Source of the DNA: Balneolia bacterium | Lineage (GTDB): Bacteria > Bacteroidota > Rhodothermia > Balneolales > Cyclonatronaceae | DNA: 39,581 nucleotides | Direction of reading: 5' to 3' | Assembly: GCA_003566635.1 (NCBI GenBank) | Contig: PXCK01000156.1 | Coordinates: 1 to 39,581 of the forward strand | Shown here: in pieces, positions 8,925-17,676 of the stretch | Position numbering within the stretch: the first letter of the stretch is position 1 | Layout: every line of letters starts with the position of its first letter | Program-made: the position numbers and the translations under genes | Notes under the pieces: model-generated | What the model saw: only the letters and a program-made list of their open reading frames with translations | What the model was told of the DNA's origin: nothing | Database searches by the model: none

Positions 8925-11900
8925 ATGAAACAATCGCTATTCATAATTATCCTTTTTATTTTTACTTCTGCATCTGCATTTTCTCAATTTGCCGCTTTTA
9001 CTCAAGTTGATAAAAATAGTGTAGCTTCAGAACCGGATATCACTCCAATAAATTATTCAGTATTTAGTACAGATGAACTCCAATTGCAGAATTTTGCTGA
9101 TTCTTTTAGTGAAAAGGTAGTAGGATCTTCTGAAAAAATACAAATACCATATCCTGATGGTAGTTTAAAAACATTCACAGCAGAATACGCTCCTGTTATT
9201 CATCCTGATTTAGCAGCAAGATATCCTGATATAAAAACGTTTAGATTAAGAGATGATGAAGGAAGAATCTCAAGTGGTAGAATGAGTATTACAGAACATG
9301 GTACTCATATTTTTGTACGCGGTAGAAATTATACATTGTTTGTAAATCCCTACAGTGCCGAGATAAAGGATTATAGCATTAGTTTTTATAGTCAGAAAGT
9401 AGTTCGTTCGTATTCTGATTTGATGAACTTTGATCAAAGAGAGCCCTATGTTTACGATCAGCAAGAACTTGATGATTTGTTAAGAAACGCCTATGAAAAC
9501 CCCATACCTTTAAGTTCAGGTGAAAATTTACGAACTTATCGAATAGCCATAGCGGCAAACCGTTTTTATACATCTGCAAGAGGTGGAACTGTTGAGTCTG
9601 CACTTGCTGCCATTGTAGTTGCATTGAATAGAATCACTGAGATTTTTGAACGTGAAGTAGCAATTTCTTTTGAGCTAGTAGCTAATAACGACGAGATTAT
9701 TTTCACCAATGCAAATCCTGGACCAATTGGAAATTTAAACTCCCCATCTGTCCAATTATTAACCACTAACCAGACAACACTTGATAATATCATTGGTAGT
9801 GCAAATTATGATATTGGTCACATATTTATTACCGGTGGAGGAGGAGTTGCGTATACTCCATCTGTTTGTAATAATAATATCAAAGCTGGCGGGATTTCGG
9901 GGCTTAATAACCCAATTGGTGATCCATTTGTCGTTAATATTGTAGCCCATGAAATGGGGCATCAGTTTGGTGCACCACATAGTTTTAATGGGAGTACAGG
10001 AGGTTGTGCTCAAAATATTACTCCTGTTGGTGCTTATGAACCCGGTAGTGGTTCAACTATTATGGCATATGCCGGTTTGTGTCCCGGACAAAACATGCAG
10101 TTTAACGCAGATGATTATTTTCATACCGGAAGTTATTCGGTTATGAGAAGTTACATAACCACCGGGCTAGGCTCAACCTGTGGAACCACTTCATCTACCG
10201 GAAATAACCCACCGGTTGTAAATATTGATACAGAATCTTTAGTAGTGCCAATATCTACACCATTTGTTTTACGTGGAGATGGCTCAGATCCTGATGGCGA
10301 CGAGGTTACCTTTACATGGGAACAGTTTGACAGGGGGCCTCAAGGGAATCCTAACCAGCCGGTTGGTAATGCACCTTTATTTAGAACATTTCCGGGAACC
10401 ACCACGCCTGATAGAACTTTTCCGCGTATGCAAGATGTACTTAGCGGTACTCAAACCCTTGGAGAGTTATTACCAACCTACCAAAGAAATTTAACCTTTC
10501 GCTTAACTGCCAGAGATAATAACGCAGGTGGTGGGGGTGTTGCATTTGATCAGGTTCAACATACAACAACGGAAAATGCAGGACCCTTTGTAGTTCCTGT
10601 TCCGGGACCAGATACCGAGTGGCCTACCGGAGGTTCTGTTTTTGTTGCATGGGATGTTGCCAACACAAACGTTGCTCCTGTAAACGCTCAGTTGGTAAAT
10701 ATTTATCTATCAACAAATAGTGGAGATAGTTTTGATGAACTTCTGGCAGAGAATGTTCCAAACAATGGCTTTGCTGAAGTAATTCTGCCTGACGTTACCA
10801 CAACGAATGCTCGAATTAAAGTTGAAGCAGCAGATCATATTTTCTTTAATGTTAACCCTGCAAATTTCTCTATTCAACCTTCTCCTCCGTCATCAGAAAT
10901 AAATTTAAGTTTTGAAGAGTTTGAGCTTGATTTATCAGATGTCGACGTTTCAAATTTTGAGCTAAATGTTTCTAATACAGGAGATAATACTCTGAATTAT
11001 TTTGCCTCAATTGTCGAAAATGAAGATTCAGATTTACCTTTTTTGCCCACTGAAAATATAAAAGTTACTAACCAGGCAGGAGCTGTACGCGAAAATCAAA
11101 ATAGAAATATCGAGTTTGAGCTTAATAGTGATGATCTTACCGAGGGTGTATATTCATTTATGATATCGCTATTAACAGATAATCCTAATCAACCTACAAT
11201 TAACATTCCTGTAATCGTTAATGTTCGAATTCAGCAGGAATTCTCAAACTTATTTACCGGACAGGATGGTTGGAGACTAATTGGTACACCGGCTGAAAAC
11301 GCAATGTTAACCAGTATATTTAGAAATTTTAGAACTCAAGGCTTTACTGGAGCTGATGAGGAATCCGATGATTTATTGCCTAATGTTTATACTCGCGGAA
11401 CAAGTGGTCTCAATCCGGTATCTAATATAGATACACAAGTTGATACTGGTAGAGCTATAGCTGCTTATTTGTTTGCAAATCAGTTACCCAGAATTATGCG
11501 CGTTCAAGGATTTGAGAATATATTTCCCCTTGGGGTAAACTTACAAAATAACCTTGTATTTCCTCTTCCCGGTGTAGATGGAAGTCAAGAAAGAGGGTGG
11601 AATCTGCTCGCTAATCCTTATCGCTCTTCTTTTGACTTATCCACATTTAAAACTGAAAATCTTGTGAATGTCAATCGTACTTTTTATGTATGGCGTGCAA
11701 ATCTCAATGATAATCGCGGTGGTTTTCAACTTTGGAATGGCTTAGATGTAGTAGATCTGCCTCAATACTTCAATGGTACGCTAAGCCAATTTGATGCATT
11801 TTACATTCAAACATCCGGTAATAATGCGCAAGTCATTTTTGACGATCCTGACCAGATAGCTGATGAGCCTGAAACCAACCAACTTAACCAAGATTTGGAT

Positions 11901-12680
11901 TATGCATATTATACGTTGGAAATTTCAGGTCAAGGTTTTACTAATTATGCTACTATTCTAACTACAAATGAAAGTACAAGTGGAGTAGATTTGTATGACG
12001 CTGTCCAACTCAGATCTTTAAGTGGAGAGTACCTCACGCTTTATACTCCGCACAGTAACCGTCCTTTTGTAATACGCTCTTTACCACTTAATTATGATGG
12101 TGGTTCCATTACACTTCCTTATCAGGTTGAAAGTACCGAATCGGGCGAGTTTTCAATTCGCTTACTTGGAACCGGAGGAAGTATAACAAATTTTGAAAAC
12201 CTTGAATTGACAGATAATGTTACGGGTGAAACTGTGGCATTACAAGTTGGTGATAGTTATACTTTTGAAATGGATGCAACAGGAGAAGCTCCCGAAGGCG
12301 GTGTGAATCAACTTGCAAATTTAGCAGAACATCAGGCTGTTACAAGTGATTCAAGATTTTCTGTTACAATAGTGTTCGGAACAGATACTAATATAGAAGA
12401 CGATGGTTTAAATCCTCTTTCTTATGATCTGGCTCAAAATTACCCGAACCCATTCAACCCAACAACCCAGATACAGTATAATTTACCAGAAGGATCAATG
12501 GTAAATTTAGAGGTATATGATATGCTTGGCAGAAGGGTTGCAACCTTGGTAAACTCTGCGCAAGCAGCTGGTACACATGCTGTACAATTTGATGCTGCAA
12601 ATTTATCTAGTGGGGTTTACATTTACCGGCTTCAAACTGATATGGGAGTTCTAACCCGAAAGATGATGTTGGTTAAATAA
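8925..12680 (+). CDS. Secreted reprolysin-like zinc metalloprotease with T9SS type A sorting domain
   Basis: A roughly 1250-residue exported protein. I chose the ATG at 8925 because it gives a clean signal peptide (MKQSLFIIILFIFTSASAFS); an in-frame ATG at 8889 would add 12 residues. A propeptide-like region of about 170 residues precedes an M12B/reprolysin-like protease domain with the zinc motif HEMGHQFGAPH (His342, Glu343, His346, His352) and a Met-turn in STIMAYAG (Met380). Then come a PKD/cadherin-like region (about 420-520), beta-sandwich modules, and an end domain (about residue 1165 on) with NYPNPFNPTTQIQYNLPEG and GVYIYRL, the Por/T9SS type A signal that directs outer-membrane translocation and surface anchoring. 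It has its own terminator. A likely role is digestion of external protein. Confidence 0.9.
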   Translation: MKQSLFIIILFIFTSASAFSQFAAFTQVDKNSVASEPDITPINYSVFSTDELQLQNFADSFSEKVVGSSEKIQIPYPDGSLKTFTAEYAPVIHPDLAARYPDIKTFRLRDDEGRISSGRMSITEHGTHIFVRGRNYTLFVNPYSAEIKDYSISFYSQKVVRSYSDLMNFDQREPYVYDQQELDDLLRNAYENPIPLSSGENLRTYRIAIAANRFYTSARGGTVESALAAIVVALNRITEIFEREVAISFELVANNDEIIFTNANPGPIGNLNSPSVQLLTTNQTTLDNIIGSANYDIGHIFITGGGGVAYTPSVCNNNIKAGGISGLNNPIGDPFVVNIVAHEMGHQFGAPHSFNGSTGGCAQNITPVGAYEPGSGSTIMAYAGLCPGQNMQFNADDYFHTGSYSVMRSYITTGLGSTCGTTSSTGNNPPVVNIDTESLVVPISTPFVLRGDGSDPDGDEVTFTWEQFDRGPQGNPNQPVGNAPLFRTFPGTTTPDRTFPRMQDVLSGTQTLGELLPTYQRNLTFRLTARDNNAGGGGVAFDQVQHTTTENAGPFVVPVPGPDTEWPTGGSVFVAWDVANTNVAPVNAQLVNIYLSTNSGDSFDELLAENVPNNGFAEVILPDVTTTNARIKVEAADHIFFNVNPANFSIQPSPPSSEINLSFEEFELDLSDVDVSNFELNVSNTGDNTLNYFASIVENEDSDLPFLPTENIKVTNQAGAVRENQNRNIEFELNSDDLTEGVYSFMISLLTDNPNQPTINIPVIVNVRIQQEFSNLFTGQDGWRLIGTPAENAMLTSIFRNFRTQGFTGADEESDDLLPNVYTRGTSGLNPVSNIDTQVDTGRAIAAYLFANQLPRIMRVQGFENIFPLGVNLQNNLVFPLPGVDGSQERGWNLLANPYRSSFDLSTFKTENLVNVNRTFYVWRANLNDNRGGFQLWNGLDVVDLPQYFNGTLSQFDAFYIQTSGNNAQVIFDDPDQIADEPETNQLNQDLDYAYYTLEISGQGFTNYATILTTNESTSGVDLYDAVQLRSLSGEYLTLYTPHSNRPFVIRSLPLNYDGGSITLPYQVESTESGEFSIRLLGTGGSITNFENLELTDNVTGETVALQVGDSYTFEMDATGEAPEGGVNQLANLAEHQAVTSDSRFSVTIVFGTDTNIEDDGLNPLSYDLAQNYPNPFNPTTQIQYNLPEGSMVNLEVYDMLGRRVATLVNSAQAAGTHAVQFDAANLSSGVYIYRLQTDMGVLTRKMMLVK

Positions 12681-12689
12681 CAACTATTT

Positions 12690-12717
12690 AAAGCCTCGAT
12701 TAGTCGGGGCTTTTTTA
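12690..12717 (+). terminator. Intrinsic terminator after the metalloprotease gene
   Basis: Stem AAGCCTCGA (12691-12699) pairs with TCGGGGCTT (12704-12712) with one T-G wobble and a 4-base loop, followed by a T-rich run. It starts 10 bases after the stop codon. Confidence 0.85.
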
Positions 12718-12838
12718 TTTCTACTTTTGCTTGCCAAGATTCACGATTCTTCAAAAGTATGATTCAGTTATTGGTATCAAATTTTCGTATTTTATAAGAT
12801 TAAATATTTCTCAACATCTAAAATTTAGTTATCGATAC

Positions 12839-13225
12839 ATGCCAAGCTGGACTCTCAATACAGAATTTAAATTTGATTCTGCTCATTTTATAGAAGGATA
12901 CGACGGTAAATGTGGTCGTATGCATGGTCATACTTATAAAGTTCATATTTCAGCTAAATCAAATAAACTCAATGTTTCAAAATATTTGAATAGCCCTGAT
13001 ATGGTATGTGACTTCAAAGAACTGAAATGGGCTGCTCAAGATGTAACAAAGGGCGGTTTGGATCATGCAATTTTAAATGACATATTACCAGTATCTACCA
13101 CTGCTGAGCGTATAGCTGAATTCATTTATAATGAAACAAAAAAAAGAATTCCTGCTGAGATTGAATTGAAAATTACAGTTTGGGAAACAGACAATAGTTG
13201 GGTTGTTTATAGCGATGAAGACTGA
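12839..13225 (+). CDS. queD: 6-carboxy-5,6,7,8-tetrahydropterin synthase QueD (6-pyruvoyl-THP synthase family)
   Basis: The ATG at 12839 gives 128 residues, the usual family length; an upstream in-frame TTG at 12731 would add 36 residues with no family match, so I rejected it. Zinc ligands are His16 in SAHF and His29/His31 in MHGHTY, with the catalytic Cys25 in GKCGRMHGH. LDHAILND, TAERIAEFIY and TVWET complete the fold signatures. QueD turns 7,8-dihydroneopterin triphosphate into 6-carboxytetrahydropterin, the second step of 7-deazaguanine (preQ0/queuosine) synthesis. The downstream overlapping QueE confirms the pathway. QueC and QueF are not in the window. Confidence 0.92.
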   Translation: MPSWTLNTEFKFDSAHFIEGYDGKCGRMHGHTYKVHISAKSNKLNVSKYLNSPDMVCDFKELKWAAQDVTKGGLDHAILNDILPVSTTAERIAEFIYNETKKRIPAEIELKITVWETDNSWVVYSDED

Positions 13226-13859
13226 ATTAAACATACTTGATTCACATATTGATGCCACCGACAAGGTGCGCTATCCTATTATGGAACATTTCTATACCAT
13301 CCAAGGTGAAGGATATCATACCGGAAAAGCTGCATATTTCATTAGGACAGCAGGTTGTGACGTTCAATGTTGGTGGTGTGACGTAAAGGATAGTTGGGAT
13401 GAAAGTAAGCACCCCCAAGTAGAAACAGGCCTAATCGCAGATTCTGCTATTGATAGCGGAGCTGAAATGGTGGTTGTGACAGGGGGTGAACCGTTACTTC
13501 ATAATCTCGATGCCCTAACAAATAGTTTAAAGAAAAGAGGTTTAAAAGTTCACATTGAGACTTCCGGGTCATCTCCCTTATCAGGTAAATTAGATTGGAT
13601 TACGTTGTCACCAAAGCGTTTTAAAAAGCCTTTAGATGAAGTCTTTCCTTATGTAGATGAATTAAAAGTTGTGGTATTGACTAAAAAAGATCTCATTTGG
13701 GCTGAAGAAAATGCTGCTAAATGTCCTGAAAACACCATTCTGTTGTTGCAGCCGGAATGGGATACTCCTCAATCAGTACCCCTTATAGTTGATTATGTTA
13801 TGAAGAATCCAAAATGGGGAATTAGTCTACAAACACATAAGTTTCTTGGAGTTAGATAA
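13215..13859 (+). CDS. queE: 7-carboxy-7-deazaguanine synthase QueE (radical SAM)
   Basis: The ATG at 13215 gives 214 residues; a TTG at 13203 could add four. The radical-SAM cluster motif is Cys48-x3-Cys52-x2-Cys55 in AGCDVQCWWCD, followed by the GGEP SAM-binding segment. 'HFYTIQGEGYHTGKAAYFIR' is the QueE N-terminal signature. The enzyme rearranges 6-carboxytetrahydropterin to 7-carboxy-7-deazaguanine. The start overlaps queD by 11 bases and the stop overlaps the SDR start in TAATG, so the three genes should be translated in a coupled way. Confidence 0.93.
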   Translation: MKTELNILDSHIDATDKVRYPIMEHFYTIQGEGYHTGKAAYFIRTAGCDVQCWWCDVKDSWDESKHPQVETGLIADSAIDSGAEMVVVTGGEPLLHNLDALTNSLKKRGLKVHIETSGSSPLSGKLDWITLSPKRFKKPLDEVFPYVDELKVVVLTKKDLIWAEENAAKCPENTILLLQPEWDTPQSVPLIVDYVMKNPKWGISLQTHKFLGVR

Positions 13860-14572
13860 TGGCTATATCATCTGATGGCTTTATTGTAATTACGGGAGCC
13901 AGTCAGGGTATAGGAAGAACAATAGCAGTTGAACTGGCGAGCGTTTTGCCAAACCCAGTTCTGTTGGTTGCCCGAAATAATGCCGGGCTTTTAGAAACGC
14001 AAAAGCTTTGCAAAGAAGTTGGTCATTCAGATACCACTGTATTTTCGTGCGATTTGACCAAAGAAGATGAAGTGGACGATCTAGTACAGAAGCTATCAAA
14101 TAGTAAATTAGCCGCACTCATTAACAATGCAGGAGCTTATTTAGAGAAGAATGTATTTGAAAGTGAATCTGATGATTATATTAAAATGTTTGAAGTTAAT
14201 GCATTGGCTCCTATTGTCTTAACAAATAAAGCATTACAGACTTTTGACACGAATTGTGAAGGTAGGATTATTTTTATTTCTTCGGTGACGGCAAAAAAAG
14301 GGCAGGCTCGTTGTGGTGCTTATTCATCCGGGAAAAGTGCACTGCAGGGATATATCGAAAGCCTGAGAGAGTCGTTACTTGAAACAAAAATTGCTGTTAC
14401 GTCTATAATTTTAGGACAGACATTTAGCACTTCATGGGATGGTATTGATGTAGATCCGGAGCGATTAATTGATGCTGCTGACATTGGAAAAACGATAGCT
14501 TCCATTTGTTCATTATCGGGCAGAACTTGTATTGAAGAGCTTACTATCCGTCCTCAAAAAGGAGACTTATAA
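13859..14572 (+). CDS. SDR-family oxidoreductase, possibly sepiapterin-reductase-like
   Basis: A 237-residue classical short-chain dehydrogenase. The NAD(P)-binding motif TGASQGIG is at 12-19, NNAG at 89-92, and the catalytic Ser141/142, Tyr155 and Lys159 are in place (SSVTAKKGQ, YSSGK). The ATG shares one base with the queE stop (TAATG), and the 3' end overlaps the converging CysQ-like gene by 6 bases. Substrate cannot be read from sequence. Coupling to two pterin-derived enzymes and the 'VLLVARNNAGL' strand-loop after the Rossmann motif make a pterin reductase of the sepiapterin reductase group a reasonable guess, but generic SDR activity on another carbonyl compound is equally compatible. 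Confidence 0.8.
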   Translation: MAISSDGFIVITGASQGIGRTIAVELASVLPNPVLLVARNNAGLLETQKLCKEVGHSDTTVFSCDLTKEDEVDDLVQKLSNSKLAALINNAGAYLEKNVFESESDDYIKMFEVNALAPIVLTNKALQTFDTNCEGRIIFISSVTAKKGQARCGAYSSGKSALQGYIESLRESLLETKIAVTSIILGQTFSTSWDGIDVDPERLIDAADIGKTIASICSLSGRTCIEELTIRPQKGDL

Positions 14573-15388
14573 TAGCGGTGAGCGAGACTCGTGAATTGAT
14601 TGAATTTTTTCAATAAACTCCGGTGGGGTGTCAGGAGGTAGGCTGTAGAAAAAAGGAGATTGAATGTCTCCAGTGTTAAATAATTCACCGATAGTTGGCG
14701 AATAGGTCGTAAAACCTGCAGATCGCATAATTGCGGCAGGTGCAACAATATCCCAAAAATAGGACCTTCTGTAACTTAAATATCCTTCTGCTTTTTGAAA
14801 TAATGGAGCTATCATATCAACCATTCCCCGAGCGTAAACGGCTTTTTTAACCCCTAAATTTAAGATACGTTGTCTTATGTCATGATTTGGGGTTTTGATA
14901 TATAGCCTGTTTTCATTATTCCAGTTTGCAGTAATTCCAACAGGTTCGGGTTTTTTACCGGGAAGTTGAATGTGTGGATACTTACCTTGCCACCCATAAA
15001 TCAATTTACCGGTTTCGGGTTGGTAATGAATACCGAGAACAGGTTTTCCATCAACTGCCAGTCCTGCTAATACAAAATAATCTTTTCCTCCCTGAACGTA
15101 TGCTGAAGTACCATCTATTGGATCAACAAACCAAACGGTATCGATTCCTGCCTCATAGTTTTTGTGTATTGATTCTTCGCCTATTGCAACTTCGTTAAGC
15201 TCATTTTTAATAAAACCAACAATAAATTCATTTGCCCATTTGTCAGCATTAGTTACATAACTTCCATCGCTTTTTTTCTCTACAACGACTTCATTTCTGT
15301 CTCGCATAGCTTTAACCCGAATACCGGCTTGAATTATTTTGGGCTTTAGCAATAAAAAACGAGTTTCTAATTCTCTGAAAGTCAACAT
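14567..15388 (-). CDS. Inositol-monophosphatase-family phosphatase (CysQ/3'(2'),5'-bisphosphate nucleotidase-like)
   Basis: A 273-residue member of the lithium-sensitive, Mg-dependent phosphatase superfamily. The metal ligands are visible: Glu71/Glu72 in IGEES, DPIDGT at 89-94 followed by AYVQGGKDY, and a late WDIVAPAAI. The lysine/aspartate-rich start (VTNADKWANEFI) is typical. Likely substrates are inositol phosphate, histidinol phosphate or 3'-phosphoadenosine 5'-phosphate; the family cannot be split safely from sequence. The gene is the last of the mtaB-udg-dnaB run, 12 bases after dnaB, and its stop overlaps the converging SDR gene. Confidence 0.82.
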   Translation of the reverse strand: MLTFRELETRFLLLKPKIIQAGIRVKAMRDRNEVVVEKKSDGSYVTNADKWANEFIVGFIKNELNEVAIGEESIHKNYEAGIDTVWFVDPIDGTSAYVQGGKDYFVLAGLAVDGKPVLGIHYQPETGKLIYGWQGKYPHIQLPGKKPEPVGITANWNNENRLYIKTPNHDIRQRILNLGVKKAVYARGMVDMIAPLFQKAEGYLSYRRSYFWDIVAPAAIMRSAGFTTYSPTIGELFNTGDIQSPFFYSLPPDTPPEFIEKIQSIHESRSPLL

Positions 15389-15400
15389 TTAATTCAATGT

Positions 15401-16924
15401 TTAAAAAGGGGACTCATCATCACTTCCAATGGGAAAATCAGGTCCCGATGGCGGAAGGTTAGGTCTGGCTGGAGATGGTTCGCTATCATTAGTAAAAGGA
15501 TCCATTGCATCATCCTCTGGCAAGTAACCACTATAGGATGAAAGGTTTTCAAATCTGGCGTACTCTTTGATGAATTGGAGCTTAACATTACCAACAGGCC
15601 CGTTACGTTGTTTACCTATAATAACCTCAGCAATACCTGCTGTTGAATGTCCTTCATCATCGGTAGTGATACCGTAGTACTCCGGACGATATAGAAAACA
15701 AACAACGTCTGCATCTTGCTCAATTGAACCACTTTCCCTTAAGTCGCTCAACTGCGGTCTTTTATTAGTACCTCTCTGTTCAACAGCGCGACTTAGCTGT
15801 GATAGTGCAATTACCGGAACATCTAATTCTTTGGCTAATGCTTTAAGTCCACGCGAAATTCCTGCAATCTCCTGTTCACGGTTGGAATTTCTATCGTTAT
15901 TGTTGCCTCTCATTAATTGAAGATAATCAACAATTACTACACCTATATTATGCTGATTTTTTAACTTTCTACATTTCGATCGCATTTCCATTAATGAAAT
16001 CCCCGGGGTATCATCTATAAAAATTTTAGCTTTGTAAAGTCTGCTTGCAGCTTCAATGAGGTTTTTGAACTCTTCGTCTTTTAGTCGACCGGTACGAGCA
16101 GCTTGTGCATCTACACGTGCTTCCATCGTTAATAATCGCTGAATTAACTGCTCATCAGACATCTCGAGGCTGAAAATTGCAACAGGTGTACGCATTTCTT
16201 CACTTGTATGTAGAGATGCATTTCTTGCAACGGTTAGGACAAACGCTGTTTTACCCATAGACGGACGAGCAGCAATAATAATCATGTCTCCACGTTGCCA
16301 TCCGGCTGTTAGTTTATCCACATCGGTACCGGTTGGTACACCAGTAATTCCCATTTTTTGTCCACGAATATCCTCAAGATGTTGCAAGACGTTTTTTAAC
16401 ACATCATTTATAGCCGTAGTACTGCTTCTGTCTGAGTTATTTGATAGATCAAATAGTGTTTTTTCGGCTTTATCTAATAATTCGAAGGGATCTGATGTTG
16501 AGTCATAAGATTCACGAATTACATCGGTAAATGTATGAATAATGTTGCGTTTTATAGCTTTCTCTGCAATGACTTGTGCATGATATTCTATATTTGCAGA
16601 AGAACTAACCGAACGTGTAAGATCGCTTAAATAACCGGTACCCCCAATTTCATCCAATAATTTCCGATCTCTAAGTTCATTTTCAACCGTAATTAAGTCA
16701 AGAGGATTTTGCTCAGCATAAAGCTCTAACATTACCTCATAAATTATCTGGTTTGCTTTTCGATAAAAATCGGATGGCTTAAGAAGCTCGAGAACTATCT
16801 CAGCGGCCTCTCTTTCGATGAGCATGCCACCCAATACTGCTTCTTCAACTTCAACTGCTTGCGGAGGCAAAACTCCACCCGGTTCAATTTGTTGAGGTTT
16901 GTTAAACTCGTTTTTTTTAGCCAT
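15401..16924 (-). CDS. dnaB: Replicative DNA helicase DnaB
   Basis: A 507-residue hexameric 5'-3' replicative helicase. The N-terminal DnaB domain (about 20-125) is followed by a linker and the RecA-like C-terminal domain with Walker A ARPSMGKT at 219-226, the Walker-B-like VVIVDYLQLM, and 'LSQLSRAVEQRGTNKRPQLSDLRESGSIEQDAD' family residues. The C-terminus has an acidic, proline-rich tail. The ATG overlaps the stop of the UDG-family gene (TAATG on the minus strand), so the start is well fixed. No intein interrupts the gene. The loader is not in the window. Confidence 0.96.
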   Translation of the reverse strand: MAKKNEFNKPQQIEPGGVLPPQAVEVEEAVLGGMLIEREAAEIVLELLKPSDFYRKANQIIYEVMLELYAEQNPLDLITVENELRDRKLLDEIGGTGYLSDLTRSVSSSANIEYHAQVIAEKAIKRNIIHTFTDVIRESYDSTSDPFELLDKAEKTLFDLSNNSDRSSTTAINDVLKNVLQHLEDIRGQKMGITGVPTGTDVDKLTAGWQRGDMIIIAARPSMGKTAFVLTVARNASLHTSEEMRTPVAIFSLEMSDEQLIQRLLTMEARVDAQAARTGRLKDEEFKNLIEAASRLYKAKIFIDDTPGISLMEMRSKCRKLKNQHNIGVVIVDYLQLMRGNNNDRNSNREQEIAGISRGLKALAKELDVPVIALSQLSRAVEQRGTNKRPQLSDLRESGSIEQDADVVCFLYRPEYYGITTDDEGHSTAGIAEVIIGKQRNGPVGNVKLQFIKEYARFENLSSYSGYLPEDDAMDPFTNDSEPSPARPNLPPSGPDFPIGSDDESPF

Positions 16925-17676
16925 TAAGGTTTGCAGTTTAAGTCGTTGTATCGTTTTCTGAGTTTTTGGACATCATCCCAAGTTCCACGCTTCCATGTCG
17001 GATTTCGTAAAAGGGCAGCAGGGTGGTAAGTAACCATTAATTCATATTTCCCCTTATAATTATGAAACTTACCTCGTAGGTTTTTTAAAGAAATACTGGT
17101 CTTAAGTAAGGTATGAGCAGAAACAAGCCCTAAACAAAGAATTAACTTAGGATTCACTAATTCAATTTGCTTCTCGAGGTAAGGTAAGCTTTTGGCTCTT
17201 TCTTCACTTGTTGGGTTTCGGTTGTCAGGGGGGCGATGCTTTAAAATATTTGCAATGTAAACATCGGATCGTTTAAAATTTATAGCAGCTAAAATTTTGT
17301 CAAGTAACTGACCTGCTTTACCAACAAATGGTTCCATTTTGATGTCCTCTTGTTCTCCGGGTGCCTCACCAATCAACATTAAGTCGGCACTTGGATTGCC
17401 CACACCAAAAACAAGATTTGTGTTCGGTAAATCCGTTCGTAGTTCTTCTTCGATAGCACAGAGTTGTTTTAATTCTTCCAACGATTTGAATGAATCTAAA
17501 GTAGGTTTTATATCCACAGCAGTATTTACATTAATTTGAGGTTTATTTTTATCAGAAGACCCAGTGGTTTCTAAGTCGCTTTGTTTGGGTAAATGTAGAT
17601 TCTTTATTGGAGCAAACATATTTGATTGTAGCTCTAAAAAATCAGCAATCCGATCCGTTATATCTTTCTCACCCAT
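16924..17676 (-). CDS. Uracil-DNA glycosylase family protein (type IV-like), Fe-S cysteines mostly missing
   Basis: A 250-residue protein. After about 60 variable N-terminal residues it shows the family 4 UDG motif GEAPGEQED (103-111) with [15 protein letters not shown], the middle segment [13 protein letters not shown] and the C-terminal [12 protein letters not shown]. Family 4 enzymes excise uracil from DNA and normally carry a 4Fe-4S cluster on two pairs of cysteines. Here only Cys73 sits where the first ligand is expected; the partner position is Glu76, the 'KCRPP' cysteine is His147, and the next is Ser163. The cluster is probably lost. Glycosylase activity may persist, but this is uncertain. 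It overlaps mtaB by 8 bases and dnaB by one. Confidence 0.82.
   Translation of the reverse strand: MGEKDITDRIADFLELQSNMFAPIKNLHLPKQSDLETTGSSDKNKPQINVNTAVDIKPTLDSFKSLEELKQLCAIEEELRTDLPNTNLVFGVGNPSADLMLIGEAPGEQEDIKMEPFVGKAGQLLDKILAAINFKRSDVYIANILKHRPPDNRNPTSEERAKSLPYLEKQIELVNPKLILCLGLVSAHTLLKTSISLKNLRGKFHNYKGKYELMVTYHPAALLRNPTWKRGTWDDVQKLRKRYNDLNCKP

Noticed and set aside
9270-9624. Minus-strand ORFs inside the metalloprotease gene
   Set aside because: Low-complexity Gln/Asn-rich shadows of the coding strand with no motifs.
12722-12729. TACTTTTG as a -7 promoter box for queD
   Set aside because: It matches TAnnTTTG but lacks a -33 element, leaves a 100-base leader, and such strings recur by chance in AT-rich DNA.
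12731-12838. Upstream TTG extension of queD
   Set aside because: The added 36 residues have no family match; the ATG at 12839 gives the normal length.
12720-12838. preQ1 riboswitch upstream of queD
   Set aside because: No compact hairpin plus A-rich tail typical of preQ1 aptamers was seen.
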